Below are positions 17,172 through 25,300 of a stretch of 64,000 nt of DNA, one piece after another. How positions within the stretch are numbered: the first letter of the stretch is position 1; each line of letters starts with the position of its first letter. Origin of the DNA: Candidatus Methylacidiphilales bacterium (lineage in GTDB: Bacteria > Verrucomicrobiota > Verrucomicrobiia > Methylacidiphilales > CAZTYG01); contig JANRJG010000024.1 in NCBI GenBank assembly GCA_033875315.1, positions 42,018 to 106,017 of the forward strand. The letters run 5' to 3'. The notes beneath the pieces were generated by a model that was not told the DNA's origin, did not search any database, and was given only the letters and a program-made list of their open reading frames with translations. The position numbers were made by a program, and so were the translations under genes.

Positions 17172-18494
17172 ATGAAAATCCTCATCATCGGCAACGGCGG
17201 ACGCGAACACACCCTCGGTTGGGCCCTCCACCGCGACCCCCGTGTCACCTCCCTTCATTTCGCCCCGGGCAACGCAGGCACCGCCTCCCTCGGCTCCAAC
17301 CTCCCGCTCAACGCTACGGATCTCGACGGCATCGAATCCTGGTGCGGGCGCGAAAAACCCGCCCTCGTCGTCGTCGGCCCGGAAGCCCCGCTCTGCCTCG
17401 GCCTGGTCGACCGGCTCAAACGCCTCGGCGTCCCGGCCTTCGGCCCCACCGCGGACGGCGCACGCCTGGAAGGCAGCAAAACCTTCACCAAGGACATCCT
17501 CGTCGAGGCCGGCATCCCCACCGCCGACAGCGCCCGCTTCACCGACAGCGCCGCCGCCAAAGCCCATTGCCTTGCCCACACCCAGTGGCCCCTGGTCATC
17601 AAGGCTGATGGTTTGGCCGCGGGCAAGGGCGTCATCATCGCCCGCGATGCACAGGAGGCCGTCGCCGCCGTCGCCACCATCATGGACGACCGCGCCTTTG
17701 GCGACTCAGGCAACGAGGTCCTCATCGAAGAATTTCTCGACGGCGAGGAAGCCTCGATCCACGCCGTCACCGATGGCAGGGACTATGTCCTCCTCCCCAG
17801 TTCGCAGGACCACAAGCGGGTGGGCGAAGGAGACACCGGTCCCAACACCGGCGGGATGGGGGCCTACGCCCCGGCTCCGGTCGTCACGCCCGCTCTTCTG
17901 GCCGAAGTCGAACGCACCGTCTTCCAGCCACTCTTGAAAACCCTCCGCGCCCGCGGCATCGACTACCGGGGGGTTCTTTACGGCGGTCTCATGCTCACCT
18001 CCCGGGGACCGAAAGTCCTGGAATTCAATGCCCGTTTCGGCGACCCCGAGACCGAGGTCCTTATTCCCCTCCTCGAAACACCTCTGCTCGATCTGCTCCT
18101 GGCCACGGTCGAGGGACGGTTGGGGCAACTCGACCTCCGACTCAAATCCGGTTCCGCCCTGACGGTGGTCCTGTCGGCTCCGGGCTACCCGGAGAAGCCC
18201 CTGACCGGACAGCCCATCACCGGCCTGGACCATCCCCTTCCGCCGGAAGCCGCCGTATTCCACGCCGGCACGATGCTCAAGGACGGCCGCATCATCACCT
18301 CGGGCGGACGGGTCCTGGCCATCACCGCCACGGCTCCGGACCTGGCCTCCGCCCGCACCCTTGCCTATCAAGTTGTTAATTATATCCACTTCGACGGTGC
18401 CCACTTCCGCCGCGACATCGCCCACCGCGCCCTCAAGCCTGCCTCATCATCCTCCCGCCCTTCTTTTTCCTACACCCCGGCCCCGGCTCCGTAA
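17172..18494 (+). CDS. purD: Phosphoribosylamine-glycine ligase
   Basis: A 440-residue ATP-grasp enzyme catalysing step 2 of purine synthesis: phosphoribosylamine + glycine + ATP to glycinamide ribonucleotide. Visible motifs: MKILIIGNGGREHTLGWAL at the N-terminus; VVVGPEAPLCLGLVD; WPLVIKADGLAAGKGV; EFLDGEEASIHAVTDG; DHKRVGEGDTGPNTGGMGAY; and LEFNARFGDPETEVLIP (metal ligands). The length is normal, with a short Ser/Pro-rich C-terminal extension. It begins a tight run with the S41-like gene (3-bp gap) and the phosphatase/RpiB/GlyA frame, which would supply its ribose-phosphate and glycine precursors. Confidence 0.98.
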   Translation: MKILIIGNGGREHTLGWALHRDPRVTSLHFAPGNAGTASLGSNLPLNATDLDGIESWCGREKPALVVVGPEAPLCLGLVDRLKRLGVPAFGPTADGARLEGSKTFTKDILVEAGIPTADSARFTDSAAAKAHCLAHTQWPLVIKADGLAAGKGVIIARDAQEAVAAVATIMDDRAFGDSGNEVLIEEFLDGEEASIHAVTDGRDYVLLPSSQDHKRVGEGDTGPNTGGMGAYAPAPVVTPALLAEVERTVFQPLLKTLRARGIDYRGVLYGGLMLTSRGPKVLEFNARFGDPETEVLIPLLETPLLDLLLATVEGRLGQLDLRLKSGSALTVVLSAPGYPEKPLTGQPITGLDHPLPPEAAVFHAGTMLKDGRIITSGGRVLAITATAPDLASARTLAYQVVNYIHFDGAHFRRDIAHRALKPASSSSRPSFSYTPAPAP

Positions 18495-18497
18495 ACC

Positions 18498-19682
18498 ATG
18501 TTCCGCCGTATCATCACCCTCACCGGCCTGCTGGCCGCCTTCGCCACCGGCGTCCTGGTCACCCTGAACTGGCCTGGAAGGCCCGGGCTGGCCACGCCCC
18601 CGGCCGCACCAACCGCAACAAACCCGCCGGCGGCTCCGGCCGCTCCCGTGATCCAGGCCGAGGCACCGCCCGCTCCCCTGCCCGCCCCGGTGGCCGAGGC
18701 CAACCTGCACCCCACCGCTGCGGAGTACCCCGAAATCATCGACCTGCTCCGCGCCGGCTACCTGGAATCCCCCGCGCTCGCCGGGACACCCCTCAACGCC
18801 GAAACCCTCCCGGGCGTGTTGGAAAGAGCCCGCGATAAAATCCGTCTTGCGACCAACCCCACCCAGGGAGCCTCCCCCAGCACCAAAACCCTCCTCGAAA
18901 TGCTGCCGGGCGGGGTGGCCTACTGGCGTCCCCGCTCGTTCGACCCCCCGGAAATCGAGCGCCTGGTACGTGAGTGGTCCCTGTGGAAAAGCGCCAAGCC
19001 CAACGGCGTGGTCATCGATCTCCGTTTCTTCACCGATCCCAACAACTTCACCGGGGCCGCCCCCGCCGCCGCCCTCTTCCTCAGCCCCGGTCACCAACTC
19101 TTCACCGTCCAGGGACTCAACCAACCCCAACGCGTCTTCAAATCCGAACGCCAGCCCCTCGACCTGCCCTCCTGGATGCCGATCCTCCTTTTGGTCAACC
19201 GCGACACCCGTGGGGCGGCGGAAGCCTTCGCCTGGTCCCTCCGCCAAGGGGCCGGAGCCCTGCTCGTCGGCCAGCCCACCGCCGGTGAGGGCGGACTCTT
19301 CCGCGAAACCCGCTTGAAATCCGGGCGCTTCCTGCGCCTCGCCACCGCTCGCGCCCTCACCGCCGATGGCACCGATTTGTTGGCCTCCCGACTGGCCCCG
19401 GACCTGCTGGCCGAAGCGACCCCGGAGAAGGAACGCGAGGCCTTTCTAGCCGCTGCCAAATACGGAACCGCCACCCTTCTGGCCGAACCCGAGCCCCTGC
19501 CCCGTCTCAACCAGGACATCAGCAGCCAGGTCCTGAATGCCGAAGCCGAGAAAAAGAACCAGGTCCCGCTCGCCGATCCGGTGCTCAAGGCGGCCTGCGA
19601 CGCCGTGGCGGCCATCCAGATCAAACGGCAGCCGCCCGCCTCAACCTCCCCACTCTCCTCCCCTCCGGCTTCCACCCCCTGA
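18498..19682 (+). CDS. S41 (C-terminal processing) protease relative lacking catalytic residues
   Basis: A 394-residue protein. An N-terminal membrane segment or uncleaved signal (ITLTGLLAAFATGVLVTLNW) is followed by a Pro/Ala-rich linker (about residues 28-70). The core then matches the S41 catalytic fold: NGVVIDLRFFTDPNNFTGAA, then MPILLLVNRDTRGAAEAFAW, then GAGALLVGQPTAGEGGLFRE. In active S41 enzymes the second segment carries the nucleophilic Ser (SASASE type) and the third a catalytic Lys (GKG). Here these positions read RGAAE and GEG, so it is probably a non-hydrolytic pseudoprotease. No PDZ domain is visible. Its start lies 3 bp after the purD stop. Confidence 0.75.
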   Translation: MFRRIITLTGLLAAFATGVLVTLNWPGRPGLATPPAAPTATNPPAAPAAPVIQAEAPPAPLPAPVAEANLHPTAAEYPEIIDLLRAGYLESPALAGTPLNAETLPGVLERARDKIRLATNPTQGASPSTKTLLEMLPGGVAYWRPRSFDPPEIERLVREWSLWKSAKPNGVVIDLRFFTDPNNFTGAAPAAALFLSPGHQLFTVQGLNQPQRVFKSERQPLDLPSWMPILLLVNRDTRGAAEAFAWSLRQGAGALLVGQPTAGEGGLFRETRLKSGRFLRLATARALTADGTDLLASRLAPDLLAEATPEKEREAFLAAAKYGTATLLAEPEPLPRLNQDISSQVLNAEAEKKNQVPLADPVLKAACDAVAAIQIKRQPPASTSPLSSPPASTP

Positions 19683-19730
19683 TTCGGGACTTTGCGGGCC
19701 ATCCAGCCCGTGATAAATTCACCTCTTCCT

Positions 19731-21917
19731 ATGCGCCTGCTCTTCGTTTGCACCGGCAACATCTGCCGCAGCCCCATGGCCGAAGGCATTGCGCGCGAAT
19801 TGACCAAGGACGATCCGACCATCCGGGTCAAATCGGCCGGTATCGGGGCAGTCGGCGGCCAGAGTCCCAGCACCCATTCCGTCAGTGTCATGGCGGAACT
19901 CGACATCGACATCTCCCGCCTGCGCAGCCAGCCCGTGACCCGGGAACTGGTTGACGGCGCCGACGCCATCCTGGTCATGACCTACGGTCATCTCGACAAC
20001 ATGCTCATGCTCTACCCCCAGGCCGCGGAGAAAACGTTCCTCATCCGCGAGTTCGAGGATCATCTCCCGGCCGACGAACGCGAGGTCGACGACCCCATCG
20101 GCCAGTCGGAGGCCGTTTACCGCCGCACCCGCGACCAAATCTACCGCGCGACCGAGGCCGCCCTCCGTGCGCTGCTGAAAAACCGCCCCAAGCCTTCCCC
20201 TGCCACTTCCACAACCCCCACTTCCCTGCGCCTCGCGCTCGGTGCCGACCATGGCGGATTCACCCTCAAATCACGGCTCCTGCAGGATTTGCAGCGCGCC
20301 GGACACACCGTCAGCGACCTCGGGACCCACTCCGCGGAAACCGCCGACTACCCGGATATCGCCGCCGCCCTGGCCCGCGAACTCCTGGCCGGCCGGGCCG
20401 ACCGTGGCATCCTGATCGGGAAATCCGGCATCGGCATGAGCATCGTGGCCAACCGCTTCCCCGGCATCCGAGCTGCCCTTGTCCACCACGAGGACGCCGC
20501 CCGCGCCAGCCGCGAGCACCACGATGCCAACGTGCTCTGTCTGGCTGCAAATGAATTGACCCCCCGTCAAGCCTCACGCATGATTGACCTTTGGCTCAAC
20601 ACGCCCTTTTCGGGCGGAAGACACTCCCGGAGACTCGAAAAAATGGACACCCTCAAAACCTCGACCGCACCCGCCTCCCAAGTCCCCTCCCTCGCCGCAT
20701 CCGATCCTGCCATCGCCGCCCTCATCGGCCACGAACACCTCCGCCAAAAACAGAACATCGAGCTCATCGCCTCGGAAAATTTCACTTCCCGCGCGGTCAT
20801 GGAAGCCCAGGGCTCCTGCCTGACCAACAAATACGCCGAGGGCTACCCCAAGAAACGCTGGTACGGCGGCTGCGAGTATGTCGATGAAGTCGAGCAACTC
20901 GCCATCGACCGGGCGAAACAACTCTTCGGGGCCGAACACGCCAACGTCCAGCCCCACTCCGGTTCCCAGGCCAATTTTGCCGTCTACACTTCCGTTCTCC
21001 AGCCCGGCGACAAGATCCTCGGCATGAACCTCAGCCACGGCGGCCACCTCACCCATGGCAACCCGGCCAACTTCTCCGGCAAGCTCTACCAGTTCGTCCA
21101 ATACGGCGTCCGCCAGGACACCGGTCTCATCGACTACGACGAACTCGCCGCCGTGGCCGTGCGCGAGAAACCGAAAATGATCACCGTCGGCGCCAGCGCC
21201 TACTCCCGCATCATCGACTTCGCCCGCATGGGCGAGATCGCCCGCTCCGTCGGCGCCTATCTCTTCGCCGACATCGCCCACATCGCCGGCCTTGTTGCCG
21301 CCGGCATCCACCCCTCGCCCGTCCCGCACGCCGACTTCGTCACCACCACCACCCACAAGACCCTCCGCGGTCCGCGCGGCGGCCTCATCCTCTGCCGTGC
21401 CGACCACGCCAAAGGCATCGACTCCGCCATGTTCCCGGGCGCCCAGGGCGGTCCGCTCATGCATGTCATTGCCGCCAAGGCCGTCTGCTTCCAAGAGGCC
21501 CTCGCTCCCGCGTTCAAGGCCTACCAACAACAGGTCGTCCGCAACGCCAAGGCCCTCGCCGAAGGCATGAAGAAAAATGGCTACACCATCTTCTCCGGCG
21601 GCACCGACAACCACCTCATGCTCGTCGACCTCCAACCCAAGGGCGTCACCGGCAAAGAGGCCCAGGAGGCCCTCGACCTCGCCGGCATCACCTGCAACAA
21701 GAATGCCGTCCCCTACGACACCCAGTCCCCCTTCAAGGGCGGCGGCATCCGCCTCGGCACCCCCGCCGTCACCACCCGCGGGATGAAGGAGGAGGAGATG
21801 TTCCAGATCGCCGACTGGATCCATGAGGGCATCGAGCACCGCACGGATACGGCCGCGCTCCAAGCCATCGCCCGGAAAGTCCACGCTTTCACGGAGCAGT
21901 TCCCGCTGCCCTATTGA
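19731..21917 (+). CDS. Three-domain frame: low-MW phosphatase + RpiB + serine hydroxymethyltransferase
   Basis: One uninterrupted frame of 728 residues from the ATG at 19731. Residues 1-150 are a low-molecular-weight protein tyrosine phosphatase (CTGNICRSP, the CX5R loop, and the DDPIGQ general-acid loop). Residues about 166-303 are ribose-5-phosphate isomerase B ([43 protein letters not shown]); the usual catalytic Cys of CGTG is Gly. Residues 305-728 are a complete SHMT ([32 protein letters not shown] lysine at about 543 in [14 protein letters not shown]). The SHMT Met at 20643 could also initiate separately; a GGAG stands about 12 bases upstream. No stop separates RpiB from SHMT; six A residues precede the ATG, so an indel there would matter. 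Confidence 0.88.
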   Translation: MRLLFVCTGNICRSPMAEGIARELTKDDPTIRVKSAGIGAVGGQSPSTHSVSVMAELDIDISRLRSQPVTRELVDGADAILVMTYGHLDNMLMLYPQAAEKTFLIREFEDHLPADEREVDDPIGQSEAVYRRTRDQIYRATEAALRALLKNRPKPSPATSTTPTSLRLALGADHGGFTLKSRLLQDLQRAGHTVSDLGTHSAETADYPDIAAALARELLAGRADRGILIGKSGIGMSIVANRFPGIRAALVHHEDAARASREHHDANVLCLAANELTPRQASRMIDLWLNTPFSGGRHSRRLEKMDTLKTSTAPASQVPSLAASDPAIAALIGHEHLRQKQNIELIASENFTSRAVMEAQGSCLTNKYAEGYPKKRWYGGCEYVDEVEQLAIDRAKQLFGAEHANVQPHSGSQANFAVYTSVLQPGDKILGMNLSHGGHLTHGNPANFSGKLYQFVQYGVRQDTGLIDYDELAAVAVREKPKMITVGASAYSRIIDFARMGEIARSVGAYLFADIAHIAGLVAAGIHPSPVPHADFVTTTTHKTLRGPRGGLILCRADHAKGIDSAMFPGAQGGPLMHVIAAKAVCFQEALAPAFKAYQQQVVRNAKALAEGMKKNGYTIFSGGTDNHLMLVDLQPKGVTGKEAQEALDLAGITCNKNAVPYDTQSPFKGGGIRLGTPAVTTRGMKEEEMFQIADWIHEGIEHRTDTAALQAIARKVHAFTEQFPLPY
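20643..21917 (+). CDS. glyA: Serine hydroxymethyltransferase (part of the longer frame, possible own start)
   Basis: This 424-residue portion is a full-length SHMT by itself. It converts serine and tetrahydrofolate to glycine and methylene-tetrahydrofolate, using PLP. It starts at MDTLKTST, continues [20 protein letters not shown] and ends FTEQFPLPY, covering both the large and the C-terminal domain. It is listed separately because the internal ATG may be the true start of a stand-alone protein, either by internal initiation or if the RpiB stop has been lost by mutation or sequencing error. Glycine is the co-substrate of PurD encoded upstream, which makes co-expression sensible. Confidence 0.93.
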   Translation: MDTLKTSTAPASQVPSLAASDPAIAALIGHEHLRQKQNIELIASENFTSRAVMEAQGSCLTNKYAEGYPKKRWYGGCEYVDEVEQLAIDRAKQLFGAEHANVQPHSGSQANFAVYTSVLQPGDKILGMNLSHGGHLTHGNPANFSGKLYQFVQYGVRQDTGLIDYDELAAVAVREKPKMITVGASAYSRIIDFARMGEIARSVGAYLFADIAHIAGLVAAGIHPSPVPHADFVTTTTHKTLRGPRGGLILCRADHAKGIDSAMFPGAQGGPLMHVIAAKAVCFQEALAPAFKAYQQQVVRNAKALAEGMKKNGYTIFSGGTDNHLMLVDLQPKGVTGKEAQEALDLAGITCNKNAVPYDTQSPFKGGGIRLGTPAVTTRGMKEEEMFQIADWIHEGIEHRTDTAALQAIARKVHAFTEQFPLPY

Positions 21918-22322
21918 GCGTCAGGCTCAATGGGAGGGCTATATCCGCCTCAGCCCCGCACGATGTGCGGCCTGGTCGCAGAGCCTGCGACCCTCCGATG
22001 GAGGCAGGCTTATTCTTCATGACTGGGTGATGGGTTTTTTGGGAGGGCAAGGCTCCCGCCGAGCCGGATTCTTGTCATCATGCCAGGTGCGGCTCAGCGT
22101 GAGCTTCGCCCTCCCTAAGGCACGTGATCGCCTTCTCAATCTTATTGGGTATTACCAGCTCTCGCACACTCTGGGCGGAGAGAACGCGCACGAGATCGAG
22201 TAAGAGAAACGAGAACTGAAGGGGACACGGGGATGGGAATCCCCGTCTACAAAGACAGATCCCCACCCCTTCACACCTCAGCACCCCCGCGCCTCAGCGC
22301 GAGATCTACTGTTTTTTTCGAA
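21918..22322. repeat. Intergenic block of REP-like inverted repeats between convergent genes
   Basis: About 400 bp without a gene between the SHMT and autotransporter ends. It holds several strong dyads: GTCGCAG/CTGCGAC at 21975-21991; CCTCC/GGAGG nearby; and a 25-base imperfect inverted repeat, arms 22041-22065 (GGGAGGGCAAGGCTCCCG...) and 22091-22115. Repeat copy A lies at 22161-22259. These are REP-type intergenic structures that may serve as bidirectional terminators. Confidence 0.7.
22161..22259 (+). repeat. Composite intergenic repeat, copy A
   Basis: The first module contains GGAGAGAACGCGCACGAG and TAAGAGAAACGAGA; the second, starting near 22221, is the dyad GGGATGGGAATCCCC followed by GTCTACA. 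The same two modules in the same order and orientation occur at 27383-27480 (copy B), on the other side of the autotransporter gene. Module 1 alone recurs inverted at 31174-31231, and module 2 alone at 40601-40635. Confidence 0.8.
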
Positions 22323-25300
22323 TCAGAACCGCACGCTGAAGGAACCGTTGACGCTGTGGACTTCGTAATCCTGGTTGGCTTCGGCGTTGTAGCCCATCCA
22401 GGCGCTGATCGTTTCGCTGAAGAGGATCTGCAATCCCGCTCCGGCCACGATGCTGTCCCGGGCCACATCTGGGCTCTGGACGGTGAAGACCGATCCCCCA
22501 CCCCCGGCAAAGCGGGCGCCGATGCCTTGTTGGTCGTCCATGAACTCGTGCTGCCATCCCAAGCGTCCATACGGACGCAGGGTCAGCTTCTCGATCTGCC
22601 AGTCGTAGCTCACCTTCCACGCCAGGGTCGTACGCAGGGAATCGGCTTCCTGGTCTTCGATGGCCAGGGGGGCCAGCGATCCGCTTTCGGTGAACCCATC
22701 AATCCAGATGCGGGTATAAGCCACGTCGGCCTCAGGGCCGAAGGTCCATTCTTTGTTCTTACCGGCTTTGAAGTCATGTCCGAAAGCCAGTTGGGCGTTG
22801 ATTTCCCGGCCACCGGTGGTGCCGCTGGCGATGCCGCCGACAGAGACCCGTTCGCTGTCGTAGCCATGGACGCCGCCGCCGATGTTGGCCGAGAGCCAGC
22901 TGCCCTTTTCATGCCACCAGGATCCATAAGCCCCGAACTTGGCCGAGTCGCTCTTGGTTTCGCTGTCGGTGCTGGTTTGGGAGGTGCTGCCCTGGTAACC
23001 GGCGTAGAGGCCGATGGCGGTGCTGGGGGTCAGGCGGTAGTCGCTGCCCACGATCATACCCCCGGTGGTGAAGTCGTATTGGTCGCCGTTGCCGTCGCCG
23101 TCCACGTCCCCGAAGACCCCTTGGCCGGAGACGAAGAAGCCCAGGCGTTTGTCGTCGATCTTGGGCTGATAGACCTGAAGGCCATCGACCATCTGGGTCC
23201 CGGCGAGCAGGCTCTGCTGGAACTGGCGGCTGTTGTCCCACAGAGTCAGGCCGTTGCCGGAGAACTGCTGGCCGTTTTGGATTTCGCGGATGCGGTTCTG
23301 CAGCAGGTTGAACACCCCGCGGGTGTTGGCAAAGCCGGTGTTGGCCAGAGCGGCCAGTTCTTCCGCTGAAATCAGATCAAAGGCTCCGGGGAGATCTTCT
23401 TCGGGCAGGGAGTTGAGGTAGTCGATCAGATCCTGGATTGTCCCGCCGCGGGAGAGTTCATCCAGAGCGGCGGCGATGGCCTGCTGGTTGGGCGTGCCAG
23501 CGAAGGGCCGGAAGTCACCTTGCAGCAGGTCGATGACGATGTCGAAGTTGGTCGGGTCGATCTCGACGGTGGTCTTGAGGGTCGCTCCCAGGCCGGTGGT
23601 GGTGATGGTGTCGAAGCCCTGGGTGGCGTTGCCCGAGAGGGTGAAGTTGCCCGCGGTGATGAGGGTGAAGCGATCGCCCACGGTCGGGGCGAAGCCGAAG
23701 AGGAGATCCAGCGTGCCGTCCAAGTCGGCGTTGCCGGTGACTTGGATTTGGTCATGCTCGGTGCCGGGGTTCAGGCCATTGATCTCGATCCGGGTGTTGG
23801 AACCGGGGTTAAGTCGCAGCTCGCCGACGCTGAGGACGCCGGTGCTGTTGCCGGCGCTGCCGCCGGGGGCGAGCGTGCCGCCGCTGAGGACGTTGACGGG
23901 AGCGTTGATGGTGCCGTTGCCGCCCAAGGTGGCCCCGCTGGAAACGTTGAAGAGCGAGCCCGTGGTGCCATTGAACAAGAGAGTGCCTTGGTCGACGTTG
24001 GTCACCCCGGTGAAGGAATGCGTGCCGGTCATGGTGAAAGTGCCTGTGCCGATCTTGTTCAGGAAGGCCGCGCCGGTGCCGCTGAACCCGGCGCTGGTGG
24101 CGACATCGAACGATTGCGTGTCGATCGTCCCGCCCCCGTCTTCGATGGTGATATCACCGGAATCAAAGCCAGAGAAGAGCGCGCTCTGGTTGCCCGTCAG
24201 GCGGAGTGTGCCGCCGTTGAAAGTGATGGTGCCGTTGCCGGAACCTTCCAAGACCTGACCGGTGAGCAACAGGCCTCCGTTCAAATTCATCGTGCCGTTA
24301 CCATTGGTGCCAAAACCGAGGCGCGTGGAGAGCGACTGGACGATGCCATTGCCACTCAAAGTGAGCAAGCCGGTGCCGTTGCCACCCACAAAGAGTGAAC
24401 CACTGTTGGTCCAGTTCCCGCCGCTGACGGTCACGTTCCCGAAAGATCCCGTCTCAGATCCGATGCTGCCCGTGATGTTGGAAACCGAACCATTGCCGCT
24501 GATCGCCAGGGAGCCGCTGCCCGAGAGACCCACAGTCAGGTTCTGTGTATTGACCCAGAAACCTCCGCTGACGGTGACGTTCCCAACCGAACCAGCAAGG
24601 GTCCCGATCGTGCCGAATTCATTGGAAACCGAACCATTGCCAGTGATCGCCAGGGTGGCGTTGCCATTGTAGCCCAGATACAAATTTTGCGTCATCTGCC
24701 AGACGCTATTGTCCGTCACGGAGAGCGTGGCGGTGGTGTTGGTGGCGTTGCCGGCAAATGTGTTCGTATTGACCACCCGGCCGTCGCCGCTGATCTGGAG
24801 GGCCCCCGAGCCACCGGAGAGTTCGCCGAGGATGATGTTGGTGGCGGTGAGGTTGCCGCCCGCTTCCACGCTGACCGTGTTGTTGGAACCCGCGCGCCCG
24901 ATGGTCAACGCGTTGACCGACAGGGTCGAGCCATTGCCCGTGACACGCACGAGGTTGTTCTGCGAAACCGCATCGTAGCCGACAAACGTGTTGCCCGTGA
25001 CGTTGACCCGACCGCCATTGGAAACGGTCAGGCTTGAGTTGTCGCCATTGGAGCCGACGCGCATCGTGCCGGAAACGTTCCAGAGCGATCCGGCCCCATC
25101 GACGGTGGCGCGGTTGTTTTCGGTGGTGGCGACGGAGCCGGTGCCGCCACCAATGCGGACGTTGCGGCTGGTGGCGTTGCCCCCGGCGAACACTTCAAAT
25201 TGGTTGCCGGTGCCGCTGCGGCCGACGTAGAAGGTTCCGTTGCTGGTGAAGCGGGAACCATTTCCGGTGACGGTGAGCAGATTGTTGTCCGAAGCCTCAT

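Noticed and set aside
15945..17579. 544-codon minus-strand open frame across the metallo-beta-lactamase-fold and purD genes
   Set aside because: It overlaps several recognisable plus-strand genes and its acidic Gly-rich composition is that of an antisense shadow.
20574..21884. 436-codon frame antisense to the SHMT domain
   Set aside because: Same reasoning: complete overlap with conserved SHMT and a low-complexity translation.
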